Positions 37,249 through 49,237 of a DNA stretch of 64,000 nt are shown here, in pieces. Position 1 is the first letter of the stretch. Each line of letters opens with the position of its first letter. The position numbers and the translations under genes are program-made. The notes under the pieces were generated by a model. The model was not told the origin of the DNA, searched no databases, and saw nothing but the letters and a program-made list of their open reading frames with translations. The DNA comes from Cyanobium sp. FGCU52. Lineage in GTDB: Bacteria; Cyanobacteriota; Cyanobacteriia; PCC-6307; Cyanobiaceae. The DNA lies in contig JANWUS010000058.1 in the NCBI GenBank assembly GCA_024958715.1, positions 1 through 64,000 on the forward strand, written 5' to 3'.

Positions 37249-39033
37249 ATGAGGCTTGGCCACCCGCGTCTCCCCCCTTCCCCCAGCGTCGTGTCCGTGC
37301 CGGAGCCTCCCGCGCCGAACCCTCAGCAGCCCCCCGCCAGCGCCCTCGCCGAAGCAGCCATCGGCTCCGGGAACCTCCGGGATGATCCGATCGACCTGGG
37401 TGCGGGCGTGTGGTGGGTGGGGGTTCGCCTGCCGAACGATCGCTTCCAGAGCCACGCCTACTACCTGCACCATCCCGCCGGCGGCGTGCTGTTCGATCCG
37501 GGCTCGCCGGTGACCATCGAGGCCACGATGGCGAAGGTGGCCCGGATCGCCGATCCCCAGTCGATCCGGTGGCTGGTCTGCCATCACCCCGATCCCGACA
37601 TCGCCTCGGCGCTCCCCTGGCTGTCGGAGTTCCTCCGGGGCGACGAGGTGAGGGTGGTGACCGAGTGGCGGGCCGAGGCGCTGATGAAGTTCTACGGCTT
37701 TCGCTTCCCGACCTGGCTGGTGGAGGAGCATGACTGGCGCCTGCCCCTGGGGGACGACCGGGAGCTCGAGTTCCAGCTCACCCCCTATCTCCACTTCCCG
37801 GGGGCCTTCGTCAGCTACGACCGCACCTCCGGCATCCTGTTCTCCTCCGACCTGTTCGGCGGTTTTGTGCCCCGCTCCGAGGTGCTGGTCAGCGACGACC
37901 TGCCCTACATCCTGGAGGCGGCCCGGCCCTTCCACCAGCACTACATGCCCAGCAGCGAACTGCTCGCAGCGGGGCTGAAGCGGATCCAGCGCCGCTGGCC
38001 CCGGATCGATCGCATCGCTCCCCAGCACGGCCACATCATCGCCAGCGGTGCCGTGGCCGGCGCCTTCGAGGGGCTCTCCCGCCTGGAATGCGGCGTGTTC
38101 AGCATCGGCGATGCCGATGACGACCTGCGGCGTCTGCTGCGGCTGGCGGAGACCCGCGCCCGCCTGATCACGACCCTGCTCGATGCCACCGAGCCGGGTG
38201 ATCTGCCCGAGGTGCTGAACCATGAGCTGGGTTCCTCCCACAGGATCGCCTGCTGCAGCCTCTGGGTCAGGCTGCCGCGGCGGGGCTGGATCCTCTGGAG
38301 CGGGGGAAGCCACTGCCGTCCTTCGCAGGCTGGTCCCCCGGAGGGGGCGGGGCAGGTGCCGCTCCCGGGCGATCCGCAGGCCCTGCTCGTGCTCGAGCCC
38401 CAGCGGGGTGTGAATCTGGATCCGGATCTGCTCGATCTGCTGCGGGAACGGGTGCCCGGCATCCGCCAGGTGCTCGACCGCTGGATCCAGCGCAACGAGA
38501 CGGAGGATCGGCTGCGCCTCCTGCAGTCCGAGGCCCACACCGATCCCCTCACCGGCCTGCTCAACCGCCGGGCCCTCGAGCAGGCGGTGCCGATGGGCAG
38601 CTACGGGCTGATCTGTCTCGATCTCGATCGCTTCAAGGCCGTCAACGACACCTACGGCCACGACTCCGGCGACCGGGTGCTGAAGCTGGTGGTGGAGGCC
38701 CTGCAGCGCAGCCATCGTCAGGCCGACCGCCTTTACCGGCTGGGGGGCGAGGAGTTCCTGATCGCCATGCCGGACTGCGAGGGCGAGACGGTGTGGCGGG
38801 TGGCCGAGCGCAGCCGCCGTGCCGTGAAGGATCTTCCCCTGGCGGGCCTGGCGCCGGGCGGGCGCATCACCATCAGCGTCGGGGCGGTGGCGGCGAAGGA
38901 TCTGCCGGCGGAGGGTTTCCGGGCCTGTCTGCGCACCGCCGACCGAGCGCTGTACGAGGCCAAGCGCCAGGGAGGGGATGTCGTGGTGGTGCAGGAACCC
39001 CCGGATCCCCCGATGGCCACCCCGACGAGATGA
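37249..39033 (+). CDS. ODP-type metallo-beta-lactamase domain fused to GGDEF diguanylate cyclase
   Basis: N-terminal GVWWVGVRLPNDRFQSHAYYLHHPAGGVLFDPGSP, LVCHHPDPDIASALPWL, FSSDLFGG, IAPQHGHII; C-terminal DPLTGLLNRRALEQ, RLYRLGGEEFLIAMPD with upstream RQAD. Confidence 0.88.
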   Translation: MRLGHPRLPPSPSVVSVPEPPAPNPQQPPASALAEAAIGSGNLRDDPIDLGAGVWWVGVRLPNDRFQSHAYYLHHPAGGVLFDPGSPVTIEATMAKVARIADPQSIRWLVCHHPDPDIASALPWLSEFLRGDEVRVVTEWRAEALMKFYGFRFPTWLVEEHDWRLPLGDDRELEFQLTPYLHFPGAFVSYDRTSGILFSSDLFGGFVPRSEVLVSDDLPYILEAARPFHQHYMPSSELLAAGLKRIQRRWPRIDRIAPQHGHIIASGAVAGAFEGLSRLECGVFSIGDADDDLRRLLRLAETRARLITTLLDATEPGDLPEVLNHELGSSHRIACCSLWVRLPRRGWILWSGGSHCRPSQAGPPEGAGQVPLPGDPQALLVLEPQRGVNLDPDLLDLLRERVPGIRQVLDRWIQRNETEDRLRLLQSEAHTDPLTGLLNRRALEQAVPMGSYGLICLDLDRFKAVNDTYGHDSGDRVLKLVVEALQRSHRQADRLYRLGGEEFLIAMPDCEGETVWRVAERSRRAVKDLPLAGLAPGGRITISVGAVAAKDLPAEGFRACLRTADRALYEAKRQGGDVVVVQEPPDPPMATPTR

Positions 39034-39085
39034 GCGAATGTGCCGATGTCTCGACCGGCACCCCTGGTCAGAGTGAAGGTTCCGG

Positions 39086-39382
39086 ATGCGAGGCCCGATG
39101 CCACAGTCTGCCGCGCCGAAATCACCCGCTCCCGTGCCGAGGCTCTATCGACTGGTGGAATTCCCCGGTCTGCCCCACCCTTCCCTTGATGGGTTGTATG
39201 ACTCAATCGAGGAGGCCTGGACCGATGCCATCAGCTGGTGGCAGGGCAGGAGCGCCGATTCCTCCCCCGTGGCCGGGGCGATCGGGGTGGAGGTGAGCAC
39301 CCCGGCCGGCGAATGGCGCACCCTTCACATCCGCAGCCACGGCCTGTCCCGCAGCCACACCCTCAGCCGTTCGGGCCGCTGA
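39086..39382 (+). CDS. Small hypothetical protein
   Basis: PRLYRLVEFPGLPHPSLDGLYDSIEEAWTDAISWWQG; ORF only. Confidence 0.5.
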   Translation: MRGPMPQSAAPKSPAPVPRLYRLVEFPGLPHPSLDGLYDSIEEAWTDAISWWQGRSADSSPVAGAIGVEVSTPAGEWRTLHIRSHGLSRSHTLSRSGR

Positions 39383-39440
39383 CCGCTCAGGCAGCGCCGG
39401 AACCCTTCCGTTCACGGCCAGGTCACGGGCGCTCCCTTCA

Positions 39441-39475
39441 CAACAAAGGCCCCGGTGATGAGCCGGGGCCTTGTC
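39441..39475 (-). terminator. Rho-independent terminator downstream of tRNA-fMet
   Basis: Stem GGCCCCGG-tgatgag-CCGGGGCC; on the minus strand followed by TTTGTTGT. Confidence 0.75.
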
Positions 39476-39477
39476 GT

Positions 39478-39554
<77 letters not shown>

Positions 39555-39648
39555 ACGGGTGAGGTGCCACCGTGGTGGCCCTGGCCTTCGGCGCTTGACC
39601 GATGAAAGAAGCTTACCAGTCCGCCTGCCCGGCCCCATGGGGCGGTGA

Positions 39649-40620
39649 TCAGTCGAAACGCAGCTCGCCCACCACCTCGAGCTGCAGGTGGTCGGCCGGC
39701 GCCAGGAAGCGCTGGCGCAGCTCCTCGAGGGTCAGGGGCGTCAGCCAGTCGAGCTGCTCGAGCAGATGCACCGCCACGGCATGCTTGGCCCGGGCGGCGC
39801 CGTCCTCCACCTTGATCGCCATGCCCATGCCTTCCCCCACCCGGCTGAGGCACTGGATGCCTTCGGCGCCCCCCTTGCTCAGCACCTGGCCGTGGCTGCC
39901 GCGCATCAGCTCGGTGTCGAAGCGGCCTTCGCCGGCCACCAGCTCCGGGTAGGCGAGCATGGCCCGGCTCAGGCGCTCCAGGTCGGGCTGTTCGCCTGCC
40001 CCCAGGTGGGCGAACAGCAGGGCCATCTGGGCCAGCTGCAGCTGCAGGGTGGGCGCCCCGCAGTCGTCGCGGGCGGCCACCAGTTCGGCGGCCGGCAGCC
40101 CCAGCAGTTCCCCAGTGCGCTTGATCACCTCCTGCTGCAGGGGGTGATCAAGCTGCAGGTAGGTCTCCAGGGGCCAGTGCAGGTGCCGGCAGGCCGCCAG
40201 GAAGGCGGCGTGCTTGCCGGAGCAGTTGTGCTCCAGCGGGCTCGTTCCGCCCGCAGGAACAGGGCACTGCAGCCGATCGGCCTCCAGTTCCGCACCCCAG
40301 AGCAGGCGGAAGGCCTCGCGGGCGTGGGCGGGGGTGCCGGCATGGGAGGCGCAGGCGATCGCCAGCCCCTTCTCGCCGCTCGCCCCATGGTCGGCGGCGC
40401 CGCTGGCCACGAACACGGTGGCCTGGAAGGGCTTGAGCGCCGAGCGCACGAAGCTCAGCTGCTGGGGATCGCCGGCCCGCATCAGCACCCGACCCCGCTG
40501 ATCGCCCACCACCGCATGCACCCGGTGGCGCGACTCGACGATGCCGTTGCGCAGCAGCCTGACCTCCAGGGGCGGCACGCCCGGACGGGACGAACCGGAG
40601 AAGCTGGAGGGAAGCGCCAT
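39649..40620 (-). CDS. Asparaginase (AsgA/thermolabile L-asparaginase II family)
   Basis: CASHAGTPAHAREAFRLLWG, LEHNCSGKHAAFLAACRHLHWPLETYLQLDHPLQQE, DDCGAPTLQLQL. Confidence 0.88.
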   Translation of the reverse strand: MALPSSFSGSSRPGVPPLEVRLLRNGIVESRHRVHAVVGDQRGRVLMRAGDPQQLSFVRSALKPFQATVFVASGAADHGASGEKGLAIACASHAGTPAHAREAFRLLWGAELEADRLQCPVPAGGTSPLEHNCSGKHAAFLAACRHLHWPLETYLQLDHPLQQEVIKRTGELLGLPAAELVAARDDCGAPTLQLQLAQMALLFAHLGAGEQPDLERLSRAMLAYPELVAGEGRFDTELMRGSHGQVLSKGGAEGIQCLSRVGEGMGMAIKVEDGAARAKHAVAVHLLEQLDWLTPLTLEELRQRFLAPADHLQLEVVGELRFD

Positions 40621-40637
40621 GGACGGGAGGGCCGGTC

Positions 40638-41180
40638 TCAGAGAGCCTGGCAGAGGGCGGTTCCTGCCAGAAGCAGGGAGGTCGTCACGGCGATCCCACG
40701 GACGATGCGCTGGAGCACGGGATTCACCTGATGGCGGGCCACCAGCAGGTCCTGCTGCCGCCAGGCCGTTGGCTTCTCCCACACCATGCCGTCGTACCAG
40801 CCCGACTCCTCGTACTCCACGGTGTGGGCCTGGAGGCGGCGGCGCACATAGCTCCAGCCCAGCCACTGGCGCAGCAGCAGCAGCAGGGGCGGCAGCAGGG
40901 CCGCCACGGCGCCGGCCGCCACCAGCTGGGGGAGGTTGCGGCGCAGGCTGACGCTGCCGCTGGCCACCAGCAGGCACAGCGGCAGGGCGAACAGCCAGGC
41001 CGTCGCAAGGATCCGGGGCAGTCGTGCGACAGGACCCGCCGGCCAGGCGAAGAACCAGGACGCCAGCAGCTGCTCGTACTCCCGCAGCGGGCGCTGCTCG
41101 GGCGGCACCGGGCAGGGGCCCACCTGGGCCAGGGCGGTCGGGCCCGTGGACTCGTCCCGCTGGGATTCGCTGCTGCCCAC
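40638..41180 (-). CDS. CGLD27/DUF1230 family protein
   Basis: CPVPPEQRPLREYEQLLASWFFAWP...HTVEYEESGWYDGMVWEKP...RHQVNPVLQRI. Confidence 0.85.
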   Translation of the reverse strand: MGSSESQRDESTGPTALAQVGPCPVPPEQRPLREYEQLLASWFFAWPAGPVARLPRILATAWLFALPLCLLVASGSVSLRRNLPQLVAAGAVAALLPPLLLLLRQWLGWSYVRRRLQAHTVEYEESGWYDGMVWEKPTAWRQQDLLVARHQVNPVLQRIVRGIAVTTSLLLAGTALCQAL

Positions 41181-41185
41181 GTCGC

Positions 41186-41590
41186 TCAGGCCGGTGGGGT
41201 CGCGGGCACCCAGCGCACCTGCTCCCCGTGGCCCCAGAAGGACTCCAGGTCGTAGTAGCTGCGCTCCTGGGGCGTGAGCACGTGCACGATCAGCTCGCCG
41301 TAATCGAGCAGCACCCAGTGGCCCTCGCTCTGGCCCTCGCGGCGCAGGGGAACCCGGCCCGTCTCCTCCTCGAGGCGATCCTCCACGGAGCGGGCGATGG
41401 CCCGCACCTGCACGTCGGAGAGGCCGCTGCAGATCACGAACCAGTCGGCCAGGGAGGACACCTCATCCACCCGGATCAGGCGGATGTCGACCGCCTTGCG
41501 GTCGTCGCAGGCTTCGGCGGCGAGACGGGCCAGGGATTCACTGTCGCCGGGCAGCACCACCGGCTGGCTGCCGGGAGCACGTTCAGCCAT
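41186..41590 (-). CDS. rsfS: Ribosome silencing factor RsfS
   Basis: ADWFVICSGLSDVQVRAIARSVEDRL...WVLLDYGELIVHVLTPQERSYYDLESFWG. Confidence 0.92.
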   Translation of the reverse strand: MAERAPGSQPVVLPGDSESLARLAAEACDDRKAVDIRLIRVDEVSSLADWFVICSGLSDVQVRAIARSVEDRLEEETGRVPLRREGQSEGHWVLLDYGELIVHVLTPQERSYYDLESFWGHGEQVRWVPATPPA

Positions 41591-42218
41591 AGACGTTCTC
41601 GCTGCTCACGGACTGGCGGGATCCCTGCTGCTGGGCCATCTCCGCCCGGGCCTTGCCGGCGCTCTTGCGCAGCGCCTCGAGCCGGTCTTCGTAGAAGGCG
41701 CGGCGGCGCTTCTTGCGGGTCTGCTCGACCAGCTCCTTGAGGGCGCCCCCGAGGCTCTTGTAGGCATTGGGAAGGCTGTAGCCGAAGCGGCAGGCCAGGT
41801 CGATGGCCCGTTCGTCGGCGCTGATGGCATCCTGCAGCCGCTTCTCGGAATTGTTCTTCAGATAGAGGCGGTAGCCGGCGAAGCCGGAGAGCCCCATGGC
41901 CATCAGCAGCAGCAGGCCGTCCTGCACCCACAGCTCACCGATGGCCCCGCCCAGGCCGATGGCCAGGGCCGCCATCTCCCAGCCGTCCCGGGGCACCGCA
42001 TCGTTCTGGATCCGGCCCACCTCGTGCCAGAAGAGCAGGTTGCGATGGTCGAGGGCCAGGGCATCCCACTTCTCGAGATCAACCTGGATCTCCATCTCGT
42101 CGCGGCCGATCTCCTCGATCGTGATCAGGGGCGGATCGACCGAGGCGGCGGCTTCGACGAACACCCAGCTCTGCATCTCCGGGGGCAGCAACCCCTTCAG
42201 GCGCTGGAGTTCGCTCAT
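41583..42218 (-). CDS. DUF3318 domain-containing protein
   Basis: ATG at 42218; MSELQRLKGLLPPEMQSWVFVEAAASVDPPLITIEEIGRDEMEIQVDLEKWDALALDHRNLLFWHEVGRIQND. Confidence 0.8.
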   Translation of the reverse strand: MSELQRLKGLLPPEMQSWVFVEAAASVDPPLITIEEIGRDEMEIQVDLEKWDALALDHRNLLFWHEVGRIQNDAVPRDGWEMAALAIGLGGAIGELWVQDGLLLLMAMGLSGFAGYRLYLKNNSEKRLQDAISADERAIDLACRFGYSLPNAYKSLGGALKELVEQTRKKRRRAFYEDRLEALRKSAGKARAEMAQQQGSRQSVSSENVYG

Positions 42219-42352
42219 CGGCTGCGGCAGCGGGTGTCGGAATCTGCCCACACTAGCGATCACCTCCTGGAGCCGAAGCAGGCTCAGGGTCGGAAGACCG
42301 CCCGCGGCTCCGCCATCATGAGAGGCTGGGTCGGTTTGGCCATCCGACACCC

Positions 42353-45676
<3,324 letters not shown>

Positions 45677-45685
45677 ACCCACGGA

Positions 45686-46369
45686 TCAACCCTGCCCCGG
45701 CCACTCCCGCACCGGGGGATCCGACCCCTGGGGCTGGGTGCTGAGCCAGAGCAGGGCGGCCTGGGTGCGGTTGCTCACCCGCAGCTTCTGGAGCACCAGA
45801 TGCACGTGGCTGCGCACCGTGCCCTCGCCGATGCCCAGCCGCTGGGCGATCGCCCGGTTGCCCAGGCCGGCGGCCAGCTGGGCCAGCACCTCCCGTTCCC
45901 GGGACGTGAGGGTGTCCAGCAGGGTGGCGGCTGACCCTGCTTCCTTGGCGGTCAGCGGCGGCCGGGAGCCGGCCTGCAGGATGGTCGTGGCCTTGTGGTC
46001 CCACCAGCTGGCACCGGCCCGCAGGGAGGTGATGGCGAGCTCCACCTGCTCGAAGGCCTGGCCCTTGTGCAGGTAGCCCCGGGCGCCCGCCTGCCAGATC
46101 TGCTGCACCCAGTGTGGATCCTCCTGGCTGGTGAGGATCAGCACCGGCAACCCAATGCCCGCGCTGATGCGCCGGCAGGTTTCCAGGCCCCCCAGGCCCG
46201 GCAGCACCAGATCGAGCAGCACCAGATCGGTGCCGACGGCCGCCATCAGCTCGAGGCCCTGTTCCCCGTCTCCCGCCACCAGAACCTCCCGCACCCCTGC
46301 CAGCTGCCGGAGGTGGGACGCCATCGCCAGCCGGTAGGCGTCGTCGTCCTCGATCAGCAGCAGCCTCAT
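45686..46369 (-). CDS. NarL/LuxR-type response regulator
   Basis: LLLIEDDDAYRLAMASHLRQ receiver, LVLLDLVLPGLGG, C-terminal LTSREREVLAQLAAGLGNRAIAQRLGIGEGTVRSHVHLVLQKLRVSNRTQAAL. Confidence 0.92.
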   Translation of the reverse strand: MRLLLIEDDDAYRLAMASHLRQLAGVREVLVAGDGEQGLELMAAVGTDLVLLDLVLPGLGGLETCRRISAGIGLPVLILTSQEDPHWVQQIWQAGARGYLHKGQAFEQVELAITSLRAGASWWDHKATTILQAGSRPPLTAKEAGSAATLLDTLTSREREVLAQLAAGLGNRAIAQRLGIGEGTVRSHVHLVLQKLRVSNRTQAALLWLSTQPQGSDPPVREWPGQG

Positions 46370-47373
46370 GGCCTGGGCTCCGCCAGCGGCAGTTCCACCA
46401 TCACCCTGGCCCCTCCCCCCGGACCATTGGCGGCCTGGATGGTGCCCCCGTGGGCTTCAGCGATCAGGCGGCAGAGGTAGAGGCCAAGGCCTGCCCCACG
46501 GCTTCCATTCGGGCTGTGGTGAAAGCGGTGGAATAGCTCCGGCAGATCCTGGGGCGTGAAACCCGGCCCCCCATCGCGCACCTCCATCCGCAGGGCGTGG
46601 GGCTCCCGACGCAGCTGCAGCCATACCCGCTGTCCCCGCAGGCTGTGGTGAAGGGCGTTGAGCAGCAGGTTCTCCAGCAACCGCTGCAGCAGGGAGGGAT
46701 CGGCCCGCAGATCCAGATGGCTGCGGCGTTCCTGCTGCAGCACCAGGGTGATCCGCCGTTCCGCGGCGATCGGCTCCACCGTGCGCAGGGCATCCTCGGC
46801 AATGGCGAGCAGGTTGCAGGGTTGGGGATCCAGCGGCAGACCCTCCTGCTCGGCGCGGAACACCTGGAGCAGGTCCTCGATCAGGCGCAGGCTGCGCTGC
46901 TGGCTGCTGCGGATGGCCGCCGCCACCGGGCTGCTCTCCAGCAGCGGCAGGGAGGCCAGCGTTCCCAGCACCGGCGTCTTGAGGTCGTGGGCGAGGGTGG
47001 CGATCACGTCACCGCGCAGCTGGGAGCGGGCCAATTCCACCTCCAGGGCCGTGCGCTGCCGCTGCAGCTCCCGGTTGCGCACCAGCAGAACGGTGGTGAC
47101 CACGAGGGCCAGGCAGACCAGCAGGCGGTTCATCAACACCGCTCCCAGGTGTTGATGCACCGGCAGGGGCACCAGCAGATTGCTGAGGGTGGAGGCGCAG
47201 CAGAGCAGCAGGAAGCGCCAGGCCTGCCGGGTTGTTCGCTGGGAGGCCCCGAGCAGCAGGGGCACCACGTAGAGAATGCCGAACACCACCGCGGGGGGTG
47301 TGGCCAGCTCCATCAGCAGAATCGTCAGCCAGATCAACCAGACGACGGCCGTCGGCAGGGCGAAGGCCTTCAC
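46366..47373 (-). CDS. Membrane sensor histidine kinase lacking KdpD N-terminal domains
   Basis: GTG at 47373 overlaps the kdpD-like stop; TM helices, H-box AHDLKTPVLGTLASL, RDGGPGFTPQDLPELFHRFHHSPNGSRGAGLGLYLCRLIAEAHGG; stop overlaps regulator start (ATGA). Confidence 0.9.
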   Translation of the reverse strand: MKAFALPTAVVWLIWLTILLMELATPPAVVFGILYVVPLLLGASQRTTRQAWRFLLLCCASTLSNLLVPLPVHQHLGAVLMNRLLVCLALVVTTVLLVRNRELQRQRTALEVELARSQLRGDVIATLAHDLKTPVLGTLASLPLLESSPVAAAIRSSQQRSLRLIEDLLQVFRAEQEGLPLDPQPCNLLAIAEDALRTVEPIAAERRITLVLQQERRSHLDLRADPSLLQRLLENLLLNALHHSLRGQRVWLQLRREPHALRMEVRDGGPGFTPQDLPELFHRFHHSPNGSRGAGLGLYLCRLIAEAHGGTIQAANGPGGGARVMVELPLAEPRP

Positions 47374-48470
47374 ACGTCCTCGTTCGTTGGCTGCGCCGGC
47401 AGTCCTTCGGAGATCAGGTGCAGATCGATGCTGAGCCCGCGCAGCTGGTGCTGCAGGCGCTCCGACAGGGGACGCCGGAACAGGGCCCTGAGCGGGGAGC
47501 GCATCGTCTGGCCCAGCACGATCTGGGTGATGCGCTTCTCCCGGGCCACCTGGGCGATCGCCGGCAGGATGTCGCTGCTCTCCACCCGCAGGAAGGTTCC
47601 GCCCACGTCTTCGCAGAGTTGCTGGCACTGCTCCTGGATCAGGGATTCCTCGCGGCTGAGGAAGCGGTTGGGGTCGTGCACGGTGAGGGCGAGCAGCGGG
47701 GCATCCATGGCGGCGGCCAGCCGGGCTGCCCGGCGCAGCAGCCGTTTGCCGGTGCGGTAGTTGGCCAGGCACACCATCACCCGTTCCCGCAGCGGCGCAC
47801 TGCTGGGCAGCACATCGTTCTCCACCCGATCCGCCACTTCCCGCAGCGAGAGTTCGCGCAGGGCCACCAGATGGCGGCGCTGGAAGAAGTGGGCCAGGGC
47901 CTGGCCCACCTTCTCCGGGGCATACACCTTCCCCTCCCGCAGACGCTCCTGCAGGGTCTCCGGCGTCACGTCCACCAGCACCACCTCATCCGCCTGTTCC
48001 AGCACCCGGTTGGGGATGCGCTCGCGCACCACCACCCCCGTGAGTTCGGCCACCAGGTCGTTGAGGCTCTCCAGGTGCTGGATGTTCAGCGTGGAGTACA
48101 CGTCCAGCCCCGAGAGCAGCAGGGCCTCCACGTCCTGCCAGCGCTTCTGGCGCTCGCTGCCGGGCACGTTGGTGTGCGCCAGTTCGTCCACCAGCACCAG
48201 CTGGGGACGCCGGGCCAGCACCGCGCCCACGTCCATCTCCTCTAGCTCGACGCCCTGGTAGCGCAGGTGCTTGCGGGGCACCATCTCAAGCCCTTCCGCC
48301 TCCCGCAGGGTGTCCGCACGCCCATGGGTCTCCAGCAGGCCGATCACCACATCGGTGCCGTCGCGGCGGGCCTCCTTGCCCTCCTGCAGCATGCGGCAGG
48401 TCTTGCCCACCCCGGGCGCCATGCCGATGAACACCTTGTGGCGGCCGCGGCGGTGGGTGGAGCGGATCAC
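47370..48470 (-). CDS. kdpD: Truncated KdpD: N-terminal KdpD plus Usp-like domains, no kinase core
   Basis: HKVFIGMAPGVGKTCRMLQEGKEARRDGTDVVIGLLETHGR, LVLVDELAHTNVPGSERQKRWQDVEALLLSGLDVYSTLNIQHLESLNDLV; Usp-like C-terminal part; GTG start overlaps the kdpC stop. Confidence 0.92.
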   Translation of the reverse strand: MIRSTHRRGRHKVFIGMAPGVGKTCRMLQEGKEARRDGTDVVIGLLETHGRADTLREAEGLEMVPRKHLRYQGVELEEMDVGAVLARRPQLVLVDELAHTNVPGSERQKRWQDVEALLLSGLDVYSTLNIQHLESLNDLVAELTGVVVRERIPNRVLEQADEVVLVDVTPETLQERLREGKVYAPEKVGQALAHFFQRRHLVALRELSLREVADRVENDVLPSSAPLRERVMVCLANYRTGKRLLRRAARLAAAMDAPLLALTVHDPNRFLSREESLIQEQCQQLCEDVGGTFLRVESSDILPAIAQVAREKRITQIVLGQTMRSPLRALFRRPLSERLQHQLRGLSIDLHLISEGLPAQPTNEDV

Positions 48471-49027
48471 GGCGCCGGCGGGGCGTCGCTGCCCCCAGGG
48501 AGGTTGTCGAGCGCCAGGTTGAAGGCCAGCACGTTCACCACCGGCTCGATCGACTGGCCCCCCCAAGGGCCCTGCTGATGCTCGCGCAGAAGGGCATGGA
48601 GTTGCTGCTCGCTCACCCCCCTCGCCCGGGCCAGGGCGGGGATCTGTTGGCGAGCGGCCGTCAGGCTGACGTGGGGATCGACACCCGAACCGGAATCCAG
48701 CAGCAGATCCGGGGCCGGGTTCCTGATCCCGGCCTTTTGCCAGCGGCTGGAGGCGGCGCCGACCCGGGCCGCCAGCTCAGGGTTGCTGGGAGCAAGATTC
48801 GGGGCACCGGCGGGTCGTCCCTGCAGATAGCGGTTCGTGCTGAAGGGCTGGCCGATCAGCCGGGAGCCGACGACCGAACCGTTGCGGACGAGCAGGCTGC
48901 CCTCCGCCTGCTCCGGTGCCACAAGCCGGGCAAGGCCCAGCATCGGCAGGGTGATCACCACCACGGTGAGGAACCAGAGCGCGGATGTGAGACGCAGACC
49001 GCGCAACACTTGCGAACTCAGTTTCAT
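48467..49027 (-). CDS. kdpC: Potassium-transporting ATPase subunit C
   Basis: GSLLVRNGSVVGSRLIGQPFSTNRYLQGRPA...DSGSGVDPHVSLTAARQQIPALARARG. Confidence 0.93.
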   Translation of the reverse strand: MKLSSQVLRGLRLTSALWFLTVVVITLPMLGLARLVAPEQAEGSLLVRNGSVVGSRLIGQPFSTNRYLQGRPAGAPNLAPSNPELAARVGAASSRWQKAGIRNPAPDLLLDSGSGVDPHVSLTAARQQIPALARARGVSEQQLHALLREHQQGPWGGQSIEPVVNVLAFNLALDNLPGGSDAPPAP

Positions 49028-49215
49028 CAGAATTTCTCCGGTTGGGCGATCACGGCGAACAGGTAGCCCGAGAGGGCCACCGTGCCGCTGAGCAGAAGGG
49101 CGAGCGCATGGCTCTGAAGGGCTGGCTGGCTGCCGCGGAACAGGGGCGCAACCAGCAGGGTGCCGGCGGTGATCAGCAACGGCAGCCAGAAGCGGGAACG
49201 CATCAGAACAGACAT
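49027..49215 (-). CDS. KdpF/KdpG-like small membrane subunit
   Basis: Two predicted TM helices, C-terminal SGYLFAVIAQPEKF resembling the KdpF terminus; located between kdpB and kdpC. Confidence 0.7.
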   Translation of the reverse strand: MSVLMRSRFWLPLLITAGTLLVAPLFRGSQPALQSHALALLLSGTVALSGYLFAVIAQPEKF

Positions 49216-49237
49216 CAGGGGGACCTCAGGGGGGACT

